A stretch of 64,000 bases of DNA from Rhipidocladum racemiflorum (taxonomy: Eukaryota > Streptophyta > Magnoliopsida > Poales > Poaceae). Numbering within the stretch: the first letter of the stretch is position 1; every line of letters starts with the position of its first letter. The stretch covers positions 43,123,749 to 43,187,748 of the forward strand of contig CM070590.1 in NCBI GenBank assembly GCA_036346355.1. Direction: 5' to 3'. The position numbers and the translations under genes were made by a program. This document shows positions 24,046-34,858 of the stretch, piece after piece. The notes under the pieces were generated by a model that was not told where the DNA came from, did no database searches, and saw nothing but the letters and a program-made list of their open reading frames with translations.

Positions 24046-24748
24046 GATGGAGGAAGAGTTCAACTACGTTGATCTGGGAGTTGGTCACGCCGTGAGCTTT
24101 GGCACATGCTCTGACTCGGAGATTTTGAGAAGCCCCAATACCAAGTGGAAGTGATCGGATAAAGCGGGATTGATCAAGGCTTGTGGCGTGAAGATTGAGG
24201 TACTGCTAGGAAAAAGGGCCAGGCAATCGCCCTGATACAACTGCCCAGGAGATCCACAATGCAGATGGGTATCCAAGAAGTATCCACGACGAGCGACGTC
24301 ACGGCACATTACCCGTATCTACGCCGAGAGTTGGAGAGTACGGTGTTCTGCTTACCATCCGGCGCAGCGATAACCTTCTCGACCGGCGATTCAGGATGAG
24401 GATGCCACGGTTGATTGGCATACGATTTGTAAATGCGCCAGGAGGATGTACTAGATAATACAAGCAGGAGCTACAGAAGGCCCGCAAGGAGAATCACGGC
24501 AGAAGAAACGAGATGGCGGGAAGCTCAAGAGTATGTGGCACATCTTCTGCGAAGGATTGACGAGCTGGAGATGACTTTATGCGGACCAGACCGGAGCGAT
24601 ACTCGAGCTACACGAGCCGGATCCGGAGGAGTCGGATCGATGAGGACATCGCTTCTTCCGACTACCACGGATGACCGCAGCCGGACATGGCAATCGTTTA
24701 CGCCTATGCCGCACACCGACCCAGGCCGTGGAGGTTTTCGATGAGTGA
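24046..24748 (+). pseudogene. Element B ORF0 remnant
   Basis: Homologue of the 256-codon ORF0 of element C, from the ATG in 'gacagatgg' to the FLDE-stop context at 24746-24748. The coiled-coil middle (for example 'aggagctacagaaggcccgcaag') is recognisable, but frameshifts break the frame throughout. The acidic/proline-rich tail is partly lost, making the region shorter than C's 771 bp. Confidence 0.7.
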
Positions 24749-25024
24749 GCATAGGTTCTATAGTGAGACTCGCCACAGTCGAGTCATAGAATAAAGAGTC
24801 ACCCTTTAGGCGTTAGACTCCAGAGTTAGTTCAATTTGGATTTGCTTTGTTTCTTTGAGTGTGCATTATGTGTTGCAGGCCCTTAGGCATTGTATGGCAG
24901 CCATACCAAGTTATTAATAATAAAAGTTGGACCTTAAGGCTACACCTTTTCGCCCACATAAGTTCCATATTACTTGTCTATTCTTGTTTCCCTCTCATCT
25001 CTAAACCTAGAGCAAATCGGCCAG

Positions 25025-26150
25025 ATGGTGAACACCCGTGGAAACTTTGGAAGCAATGGGAGTGGTTCGCCCGTTGAGAAAAACCCCAATGATGGAGCAC
25101 CAAAGCGACACGCACTTTGGATATGCAGAATTTGGAGCATTTCTTGCTGCACAGACTCAGTTGATGCATACTATGATGAAACAAATGCAGCATCGTCCTT
25201 TGCTCAGGCCACTTTGCTAATCAAGTTAATCGAGTGACCACGCCAGAATACAAAGTGTCAGAGTTCGCAGAGGACTCACCCACCCACTTTCTCTGGGAAT
25301 GCCAATCCATTGGAGGCCGATGATTGGTTAAGATCAATCGAGAGGAAGCTACACATAGCTCAATGCATAGGGAATGAGAAGGTACTTTACGCTTCTCATC
25401 AGTTGGAAGGAACACCGCTAATGGTGGGAGAACCACATTGTGAGAGAACCCTCAAGATATCACTTGGGAAGAGTTCACGCTGCATTCGACAAGGTATCAC
25501 GGCTGCTGAAGGAATCATGGACCTTAAGAAGAGGAGTTCAGAGCAGAAGCAAGGTAATCAGACCGGTGGCCGACTACCTGAACAAGTTCACCCGGCTAGC
25601 ACGCCACGCGCTTTGAGGATGTAGCTTACAGATAAATCGAGGCAGTCTCGTTTTATGAAGGGACTTAACCGGGATTGCAAGTAGGGTTGATCACCCACAC
25701 CTTTCCAGATTTCCAAGAATTGGTGAATAAGGCACTTATTCTTGAGGACAAGCGCAAGGAACTGGATGAGAACGAAAGCGCGGGATGCAACGGCAAGGAT
25801 CACGCCGAACGCGCATAGCGGCGCTGAGAGTTGCACCAAATCAATTCTTGATTCCAACCACAGAATGCAACTAGGACACCTCCCAAGGCACCAAGACCTG
25901 CCAATCGAGAACTATCGGACCCGGCCCCGCTAGAAACACTACTCGAGCAAGTCGGCGAAGAGCAGTGTTATTACAGCCGGCAACGAGCCAGGAACACTTT
26001 GCCAACAGTTGTCCAGAAGAAGGCAGGAGGCGACCCGATTCGCTTCAATCTAGGAACCACCCCGAGCTAGGGCGCCAAAGACCAGGAGCCACACCCCGAG
26101 ACCGTGGTGAGAGGCGAGTCAACCATGTCACCCGCGGATGCACCTTTGCA
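25025..26150 (+). pseudogene. Element B gag
   Basis: Starts MVNTRGNFG, like the other Tekay copies. The core block EADDWLRSIERKLHIAQCIGNEKVLYASHQLEG is readable near 25310-25410. Downstream, the capsid and zinc-knuckle regions are scrambled by indels; the CCHC motif near 25950-26010 has lost its spacing ('tgttattacagcc', then 'aacgagccaggaacactttgccaac'). It would form the particle shell if intact. No frame is open over more than about 100 codons. Confidence 0.85.
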
Positions 26151-28117
26151 AAATGCTACGGACGTCGTCTTGGGTAAGTTACTTGTTAACTCAGTACTGC
26201 CAACCGTTTTGTTTGACTCTGGAGCTTAGCATTCGTTTGTTTACGCAAGGCTTTGCTGCTAGAAATGACTTGAGAATTGCAAGACTTAAGTGCATGCTTT
26301 TAGTTCAAACCCACAGTTCGAACTCCGAGCGGAAAGTAGGATGTTCGGGTGAGAATACTAATAGATGGAATAGAGTTCCTAGCAAACCTTATAATTTTGG
26401 AGACCCAGGACCTTAGATGTTATATTGGGAATGGATTGGTTATCCAAGCACAAGGCGTATTGGATTGTGGGCGAAGGACTATCTCGATTGAGAGCCCGTG
26501 TGGGAAGAAAGTGGAATTTCAAGCCACTGAGTTAGAGATGGACAGCAGTTGATGGTTAGCAGTACCAAGGCAATCAGACATAGAGGATGTCGGTGGTGAA
26601 TGAGTACCCCGATGTTTTTCCCGAAGATCTACGGTATGCCGAGGCAGGGACATAGAGTTTGTGATAGAGCTTGTACCAGTAACACCGATATAGCAAAGAG
26701 ACCCTATCGGATGTCTGAGGAGTTGGTAGAAATGAAGAAACAGCTAGAAGAGTTAATGGAAAAAGGATTTATCGAAAGTTAGTCGCCGTGGGAGCACAGT
26801 TTTGTTTGTCAAGAAGAAGGGCGGAGTTTCAGGATGTGCATTGACTATTACTCAATGAAGTCACCGTGAAGAATAAGTATCCAGCTACCCAGGATTGATG
26901 ATTTGTTTGATCGATTAAGAGGCCGGAGTTTTCTCCAAGATTGATCGAGATCGGGATACCATCAGTTGAAGATCCGATCGGGAGATATTCCGAAGACTGC
27001 ATTCTCGTCAAGATATGGACATTCACGAGTTCTGATTATGTCCTTTGGGTCGAATCGCTTGACTTATTTCATGAATATGATGAATAAGGTGTTCATGGAA
27101 TATTTGGACAAGTTTGTCGTCGTGTTCATAGACGATATCCTAATCTACTCCAAGACGGAGGATGAACATCTCTGCCGAACACTTAAGGCGAGTTTTGGAA
27201 AGGCGAGCAACTTTTCGCCAAGTTCAAGCAAGTGTGATTTTTGGAAGGACAAGGTGGAGTTTCTTGGACATGTAATGACCGCGAAGGAGTCGTAGATCCA
27301 AGCAAAGTAGAAGGCGTGTTACATTGGGAGCACCGAAGGCGTGACCCGCATTCGAGTTTCCTTGGAATGGCAGGATACTACCGCCCGTTTCATTGAAGGC
27401 TTCTCGACAATTCATGCGAAACCTCTTACGCAATTGCTGAAGAAGGAAAAGAAGTTTGCATGGGCCTTGAGAATGTGAGAAAGGATTTCGAGAGTCAAGA
27501 AGCGATTGACATCGGCACGGTGTTAGTTCTCACGGATGTTGCTCAAAGCCGATATTTATTGTGGCGCATCGCCAAGGACTTGGATGTGTGCTGATGCAGA
27601 ATGGAAAGGTAAATCGCGTATGCATCAAGGCTGATTGAGGCGCATGAGGAAAATTATCCGACACATGACCTAGAGTTAGCCGTAGTGCATGCCTTGAAAG
27701 ATATGGCGTCACTATCTCGATTGGAAACAGATGTGAAGTGTATACGGATCATAAGAGCCTTAAGTACATATTCACCAGTCGGATCTGAATATGAGGCAAA
27801 GGAGATGGCTAGAGTTGATCAAGGACTACAATGTTGAATCATTACCATCCGGGAAGGCCAGCAGTAGCCGGCGCTCTGACAGTCGGAAAAGCCATCAGTG
27901 ATGCGTTGCTAGCCACAAGTCGGGATGAGTTATGTGAGGATTTTGAAGATGAAGATTGAGAGTAGTACTAAGCGGATTCTTGGCCACATTAGAAGTAAAG
28001 CCTACCTTAGAGGATCGATCCGAGAAGGGCAGAAGGATGATGACAAGATCCGCGGGATTAAGTCCGTCAAGGAGGAAGGCAAAGCGAGAGGACTTCAAGT
28101 TGGATGAGCAAGGCACG
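26151..28117 (+). pseudogene. Element B protease, reverse transcriptase and RNase H
   Basis: Same gene order as in C. The protease is recognisable from 'gttttgtttgactctggagctt' (LFDSGA, catalytic Asp kept) near 26205. RT motifs appear in separate frames: KRPYRMSEELVEMKKQLEELMEKGF near 26700, and VVVFIDDILIYSK (catalytic pair kept) near 27120-27155. The RNase H segment near 27540-27800 is present but out of frame repeatedly. Frameshifts occur roughly every 50-100 bases, far denser than in C or A. Confidence 0.87.
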
Positions 28118-29436
28118 TTGTGGATGAAGGATCGTATTTGTGTGCCTAACAAAAAGGAGTTAAAGCAACTGATTTTGGAAGAAGCCCACGACTCCAAGTA
28201 CTCGATTCATCCTGGAAGCGCCAAGATGTATCAGGATCTAAAGGAGAGATTCTGGTGGCCGAGTATGAAACGAGAAGTTGCCGAGCATGTTGCATTGTGC
28301 GACGTATGCCAGAGAGTCAAGGCAATGCATCAGAGACCAGCAGGATTGCTACAACCGCTGAAGATACCCGAGTGGAAGTGGGAGGAAATCGGAATGGATT
28401 TCATTACCGGTTTGCCAAAGACTCAAGGAGGTTATGACTCCATATGGGTTATAGTGGATCGCTTGACTAAAGTAGCCCATTTTATCCCCGTGAAGACCAC
28501 TTACTCGGGGGATAAATTAGCAGAGTGGTACATGATCAGGATTGTTTGTTTGCACGGAGTGCCAAAGAGGATTGTATCGGACAGAGGTACCCAATTTACC
28601 TCAAGATTCTGGAATAAGTTGCATGAAGCCATGGGAACCCGTTTGAACTTCGGTCTGACTTATCATCCACAGACGGATGGACAAACCGAAGAGTCAACCA
28701 GATTACGGAGGATATGTTGAGAGCTTGTGCATTAGCTTATGCTACCTCTTGGGATAAGAGTTTGCTTAGTATGCCGAGTTCGGATTACAACAATAGTTAT
28801 CGAGCTAGTTTACAGATGTCACCTTTTGAGGCCTTGTATGGTCGACCTGTCGGACGCCATTGAATTGGAATGAGACCGTGAGCGCCGTCTTTGGGCACTG
28901 ATATTCTTCAAGAGGCTGAAGAGCAGTCGCCATGATTAGGAAAGGTTGAAGATAGCCCAATCTCGGCCAGAAGAGTTATCTTGATAATCGTCGCGAGATT
29001 TGAGTTTTGAACCGAAGACTTTGTATACCTCGAGTTCGCCTCTCGGGGAGTTAAGAGGTTCCATGCCAAAGGAAACTTGCACCCGTTATGTTGGACCATT
29101 TAAGATTTTGAGCCGCATGAGGCGAAGTTGCTTATCAGTTTGGAGTTGCCCGCAGTCGTTGGCGAGGAGTACATGATGTATTCCATGTGTCCCGATTGAA
29201 GAAGTGTCTCGAGTTCTGAGAGCAGAACACCGTTAGAATCAATTGAGTTGCAAGAGGATTTGACTTATAAAGGAGTATCCGTGAGGATTCTAGACACAAT
29301 GGATCGAGAAACTAGAAACAAGTCAACCCGTTTTTGTAGAGTTATTGGAGCAACCATGAAGAAAGCGAAGCGACTTGGGAAAGTTAAGAGGATTTGAAGA
29401 AAGAATTTCCAAACCTATTCCTTTAGTAAGCCCTGA
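28118..29436 (+). pseudogene. Element B integrase and chromodomain
   Basis: The best-kept part of B. It is open to 28720 and covers the zinc-binding domain (HPGSAKMYQDLKERFWWPSM...CDVCQRVK) and the DDE core start (IGMDFITGLPK, VDRLTKVAHFIPVKTTY, SDRGTQFTSRFW, YHPQTDGQT). After 28700 indels return. The GPF module and chromodomain (about 29260-29420, 'gaggattctagacacaatgg' onward) are visible only by piecing frames together. The family stop is at 29434-29436. Confidence 0.87.
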
Positions 29437-29458
29437 ATCTCGGGGACGAGATTCTATT

Positions 29459-29470
29459 AGGGGGGGAGGT
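29459..29470 (+). promoter_or_regulatory. Element B polypurine tract
   Basis: A purine run aggggggg-aggt just before the 3' LTR start TGTAAC at 29472, preceded by 'gaatctcggggacgagattc' as in C and A. Confidence 0.85.
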
Positions 29471-29471
29471 T

Positions 29472-32400
29472 TGTAACACCCCAAAATTTTACTTGTCCTA
29501 AATTCATGTGTGATTTGGCACTTTGGTGAATTTTGGAATTTTCTGGAATTTATTTGGATTTAATTGGAATTTATTTGAATTTATTCCATTTTGAAATAAT
29601 TAAAGAATTTAATTTGCAAATAAAATTTTGTTGGAAATATTTTATTTGGGTCCAAAATAATCCAAAGTATTTTCCAGAATTTTACGAATTTTAAGTCATC
29701 ATTGCTATTTTTAATGAATTAAATGAATTACTAGGAATTATTTTAAATATTAAATCATTTGGAAAAATCAAACTCGGGTCAAGTACTGTTCATCCGACCG
29801 AGTGAACCGAGTCGGACTCGAGTCCGACCGAGCCACGTGACTCGACCGAACCCACTCTAACTCCTAATCATCCCAACCGTTGGATCAAGATCCAGCGGTG
29901 AGATCCGTAAACCCGAGCCGGCGAGTATCGGCCTCGGATCGATCGCGCGCCCGTGCGATCGGGGCCGTTAATCGCGCTACGTGGGCCGGTTGACATCTGC
30001 TCTCCGCCCGAGTCCGAGCGGACTCCGCCCGGTGAAGCGCCCGTGGACCGACTAGGGTTCCGCCACGCGAAACACGCCTCCGGGCTATTTAATGCCCGAG
30101 CATACCCCGAACCGCCGTGATCAGCGCCCTCTCCTTCTCTACTTCACGAGCAAAGCCGCGCCCGTTTAAGCCGTCGGCGACTCGCCCGTGAGTTCGCGCC
30201 GCTCGCCACAGTCTTTTGCTTGCCGTCATGCCCGTCCCCTCGCGCCGTTGACCTCGAATCCGGACTCACGCGGCGACGCGCCGAAGGACATCTCACTTCG
30301 CCGGAGCGCGCGACTTGCCGTCGGCAAGGTCGCTGCGTCCTCCGGCGCGGTGAAGGCTCCGCAAGCCATCGCCGGACCGCGAAGCTCTCGGCCGTCCGTC
30401 AAGATCAACGCTCGAGATCACGCCACGTCATCGCCGCGGTGAGATTGCGATTTATTCAGGATCTAATCACCACCGCCGGATCTAGATCCAGCGATCCGAA
30501 ATCAATGCGTTAACCCAAGCGGCGTCAACAGCTGGATCTAATCCGCGCCGTTGATTTTCAAACCAGCGGCCGTGATTGCGCCACGCGTGTCGGAAGTTGG
30601 GCCAGGCAGCGGTCGTCGCCATGCGTGCGTGTGGCGCTGAGCCGACGCGGGCAGCGTGTCGAAGGGCCGCATGTCGCGGCCGTTCCAGCCAGCGCTGACG
30701 TCACCCATGGCGTCACGATGGGTCCCACATGTCGCACGCCGTGGTACGAGCGACGTCGGCAATGACGTCACGAAAGTGGACCCATGTCGAGTCTCCGTGG
30801 AGCGTGGACCGAGTCCACCGTGAGACCGAGCCAGCGTGGACCAAGTCCATGGACCGGTGGACGTCCAGCCAGCCAATCGGAGGCTGCCACGTGTCGCTTG
30901 CGACGCAATAATTAATTTCGAAAAAGAAAATGATTTAATAAATCGGTTTAATAATTGATTTGAATTTCAAAACTTCAAGCGCTTATAACTTTTGCGTTTC
31001 AACTCCGATTTGAGTGATTCAAATTTCTAAATTTGTATAAAATTGAGATCTACCTAAATATGAATTTTATTTAATTTTGGACTAAAGTTTTTCTCTGTAA
31101 TATTATTTAATTGATTATTTAAACTTTAAATAATCATAACTTTATGCGTTTTAACTCCAAATTTGATTCGGTTTCTAAAAATCCAGAAAATTATGTTCTC
31201 TCTGTTTATGGATTTTATTTGGAGTTTGGGGATCTTTTGCCTAGTGTTTATTTGTGTATTTGCTATTTGCAACGCTTTAGTAGGCGTTGAAGTGCAGGAA
31301 GGATTCGAGGAGAAGTGTTGACTCAGGGATCCAACTCAAGACCAAAGAGCAAGTACTTTTTGAAGGCAAGTTGTGCTTTGACCATATTGATCCTATTTAA
31401 AGAAATCTATTTTGATTTAAACTATTGCATGCTAGTTCAATTAGAAAGATACTTTGTTTAAACATGGGGGTTAGATAAATACCAATTTGCTATATGACAC
31501 CTTGATTACTTAAGTATGTGCCATGACCCTTTGTCACCCTAGTTGTGGTTTACTAGTTGGACATTATTAAATTGCCAACATGGGTTTAAGACCGTTGTAG
31601 TATCTTTGCTTAGACACCTTTCGTGCTCATGACATGATTTTGGACAATCAAATGCTAATATGGACTTAATGATATATTGAACCTGTTTTGGAAAGAAGTA
31701 TCATGTGATGTTGGCAGCGTGGTGCATGGTAATCAGCGGGGTTTGATAAGCAGTTTCGGCCAGGGCATGTGGCAAGAGTAATCGAGGTGGGCGATTGTGG
31801 CATTGGGAGTGATGATTTGGTTTTCGGGTAGTCTTGCCCTGGTCACTCTAAGGACTTAACCTTGCAAGCCTTTGAACTGGGTCATACTTGCAACCACATG
31901 GCTGGAATGGGACGGCCCTAGTTGACTAAGTCGCTAAGGACTCACTTGTGGAGCCTCGAGTGTCGAGTTACACCGTTTGTGTGATTATGCGGAGGCGTAT
32001 CGTGGCTGTGGCCAGGTACCCATCTAGGTGTGTGTTGGTCCCATACTTCGCCTTGGCTAAGGAAGGGATGGTGTAGAGCACGTCTTAGGAGAGGACCACT
32101 GTGTTGTTTGAGGCTTCCGAAAGGCTTTATTACGAGGAACTTCGCCTTTGTGGTGTTTATTGTATCTTGTGGGTAAAGTGCATAACCTCTGGCAGAGTGT
32201 AGAATCTATTTGAATAAGCCGAGTCCGCAGTCTTGGACAATGCTCGGGAATTACAGTCAAGGGGTAGACTTTACGAAAATAACTTGGTTTTGAAAAGATG
32301 GGTTGGTTTAACAAGGAAGGTGATGGAAATATGGTGTAGGATGGGAAAAATGTTTGTTAAACTTCTTGAAAAGTTATTTATGCTTTACTTATTTCTACCT

Positions 32401-32899
32401 TGCTTCGAATCTACTTTTATTACTTGTCAAAGGCACATTTGCCAAATATACTGAGCTATTCCTTTGTACCAAGCCATGCATATAGTATATTAGCTTGCAT
32501 TACTGTGCATGACTTGCGAGTACCAAGTACTCACCCTTGCCTCAACACAATACCAGTTGAAGAGGAGACTACGCGCCACGGAGGGAGGAGTTCCAAGAGG
32601 ACGTCTACTTAGGGATGCGAGCGGTCGATTACTGTGGTATCTTGGATGGCGCCACGAAGTTATTTGATTTTCCGCTGCTATTATTTCTCTTTTAATAAGT
32701 TTCGCCTTGCAAGGCATATATTTGTAACTTGGCCATAAGGTCGAGTAACCCTTTGATTATTTAAATAAAGTACTTTGATAGTATCGTTTGGTATGATTGT
32801 GATATATACCGATGTTAAGACTGTATGTGCACTAGCGCGTTCTTTGGACTAGTCTTGAATACAATGTAGGGTCGGATTTGCAAATTCGGGGTCCCGACA
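29472..32899 (+). mobile_element. Element B 3' LTR
   Basis: A 3428-bp LTR, TGTAACACCCC...GGGTCCCGACA, followed by the duplication ATTTT. TATA-like box at 30086-30093. Palindrome at 29877-29898, with one arm changed to CCAGCGG. TGACGTCA sites near 30696 and 30762. Hairpin at 32518-32533, with one base of CTG lost. Compared with the 5' LTR it differs by many short indels in GC-rich or CAG/CTG contexts. Confidence 0.92.
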
Positions 32900-34858
32900 A
32901 TTTTCTAATTTAAACTAGCATGCAATAATTTAAATCAAAACAAGTTTCAAATTGGGATCAACATGGTCAAAGCACAACTTGCCTTCAAAGAGTACTTGTT
33001 CTTGCTCCTGAGCTGGCTCCTGCGTCAACACTTCACCTTCGAAGCCATCGGGCACTTCAACGTCTACTCGTAAAGCGTGCAAACAGCAATAAATAAATAA
33101 ACAGTAGACAAAAATTGTCCAAACATCCAAATAAAGTTCATAAACAGAGAGAGCATAATGTTATGAATTTTTAGAAACTGGAATCGTCAAATTCGGAGTT
33201 AAAATACAAAAGTTACAAGCATTTAAAGTTTAAATAATCAATTAAATAATAATACAGAGAAAAACTTTTGTCCAAAAATTAAATAAAATTCATCATTAGG
33301 TAGATCTCAATTTTATACAAATTTAGAAATTTGAATCACTCAAATAGGAGTTAAAATGCAAAAGTTATAAGCGTTTGAAGTTTGAAACAAATTCTGAAAT
33401 CAATAAACCGAATCAAATCTTTATTCTTAAAATAAAAACCAATTATGACGTCAGCGTGATTTTCCTCCGAATTATTTTTCTATTGAAAAATCGATTTATT
33501 GTGTCAGCCGATCCATAGACATGGTCCACGGTTCGGTCTGGGTCCACCGTGGACTCGGTCCACGGCTCCACGTGCGGCTGACAGATGGGACCCGTCGGGT
33601 GACGTCAGCGGGGCTCGGCCGAGGCGTCTGATAGGTGGGACCCACCGATGACGTCATGGGGACGTCACGGTGCGGTCGCTGACACGCGGGCCCAGCGTGT
33701 CAGTGCCCCACGCTCACGCCCGCGTTGGCGCGGCGGTTCGGCTCCCCGGACACGTGGCTCGATCCGAGCCGTTGGTTTGAAATCCGGCGGCTAGGATTGG
33801 ATCTGTGCTACACGCGTTGGAGCGGACGTGGTCGATCTGGGCCGTTGGATCTTGATCCAACGGTCCAGATCCAATCTAGTTCTTACGGGTTTGGGAAACA
33901 CGTGACTCACCGTAGCCGTTCGATCTTGATCGGACGGTGGGGAAGCTTAGCGAAGGTGATGGCGATGCGGCGGGGTCCTGGCTGCCAGAGATGAAGACGA
34001 TGACACGGAGAACGACGCTGCGGGTGAGCTCCGGCGAGATGGATGGTGCGGCTCGAAGTGGCTCGTCGCAAGGTTTCCGGATCCGAGCACCCATGCGGCC
34101 GAGGATGGCGGATGAAGACGGAAATCGACGAAAACCGCGGCGGAGGAGTGCTCCAACTCCGGCGAGCAGTTACGGCTACGGCAGGGCGTTCCAGGCGGCG
34201 GCGGCTAGGGAAAAAGGTGCGTGAGGTCAAGGCGATCCTCAGGACATGTCCCGGCCCTTAAATACCCTCGGCGTGCGTGCGCAAAACGGAAACCTAACCG
34301 GACGCGGCGGCGGAGTCCGTTTCGAACTCGGTGGAGACGATGACGGGCGACCGTCCACGTGGCGTGATCAATGGCCACGATCGCACGGGCGGAACCGGAT
34401 CCGGCCCGGTCACGGCTCGAACCGGTGCGGTCCAATCCAGACCGTTGGATCTCGATCCAACGGTCGGGATCGATTTGGGTTGGGGTTGGGTTCGGTCGGG
34501 TCGGCTGACTCGGGTCGGACTCGGACTCGGGTCCGGTCGGATGAACAGTACAAACCCACTCGCATTTTCCAGCGATTAAATAATCCAATTAATTCTCTGA
34601 AATTCATTTAATTCATTAAAAATAGCAAAAGACTCAGAAAAATTCCAGAAAAATTCTGGGAAATATTTTGGGGCATTTTGTACTCAAATAAAATATTTCC
34701 ACCAAAATTTTATTTGCAAAGTTAAATTTTTTAATTATTTCAAAATGGAATAAATTCAAATAAATTCCAAATAAATTCCAGAAAATTCCAAAAATTCACC
34801 AAAGTGACAAATCACACATGAATTTAAGAAAAGCAAAATTTTGGGGTGTTACATGACC

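Larger units (their letters stand above)
20409..32899 (+). mobile_element. Element B, complete Tekay Ty3-gypsy, heavily frameshifted
   Basis: A 12.5-kb plus-strand element with both LTRs, bordered by the duplication ATTTT (20404-20408 and 32900-32904) inside solo LTR S1. The order is 5' LTR, primer site, ORF0 remnant, gag, pol, polypurine tract, 3' LTR. All domains are present but broken by many 1-3-base indels, many of them at CAG or CTG. The two LTRs also differ from each other mainly by such indels, which is unusual beside the clean copy C. Confidence 0.92.
17211..34853 (-). mobile_element. S1, solo Tekay LTR interrupted by S2 and element B
   Basis: A lone minus-strand LTR in element A's integrase, with target duplication TGACC. 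Its three pieces are 17211-17283 (3' end), 19033-20408 (middle) and 32905-34853 (5' half, starting TGTAACACCCC at 34853), together about 3.4 kb, the usual LTR length in this family. No internal region is present, so it probably arose by LTR-LTR recombination. Palindromes at 33842-33863 and 34442-34463, a TATA-like box (minus, 34257-34264), TGACGTCA sites near 33448, 33600 and 33650, and the hairpin at 19326-19342 are retained. Unlike nested element B, its sequence is clean of dense micro-indels. Confidence 0.9.

Noticed and set aside
33725..34611. Arg/Ser/Pro-rich ORFs in GC-rich LTR sequence as host exons
   Set aside because: They overlap on both strands, fall inside LTR S1 around its TATA-like box, and recur as similar shadows in the GC-rich parts of the other LTRs.
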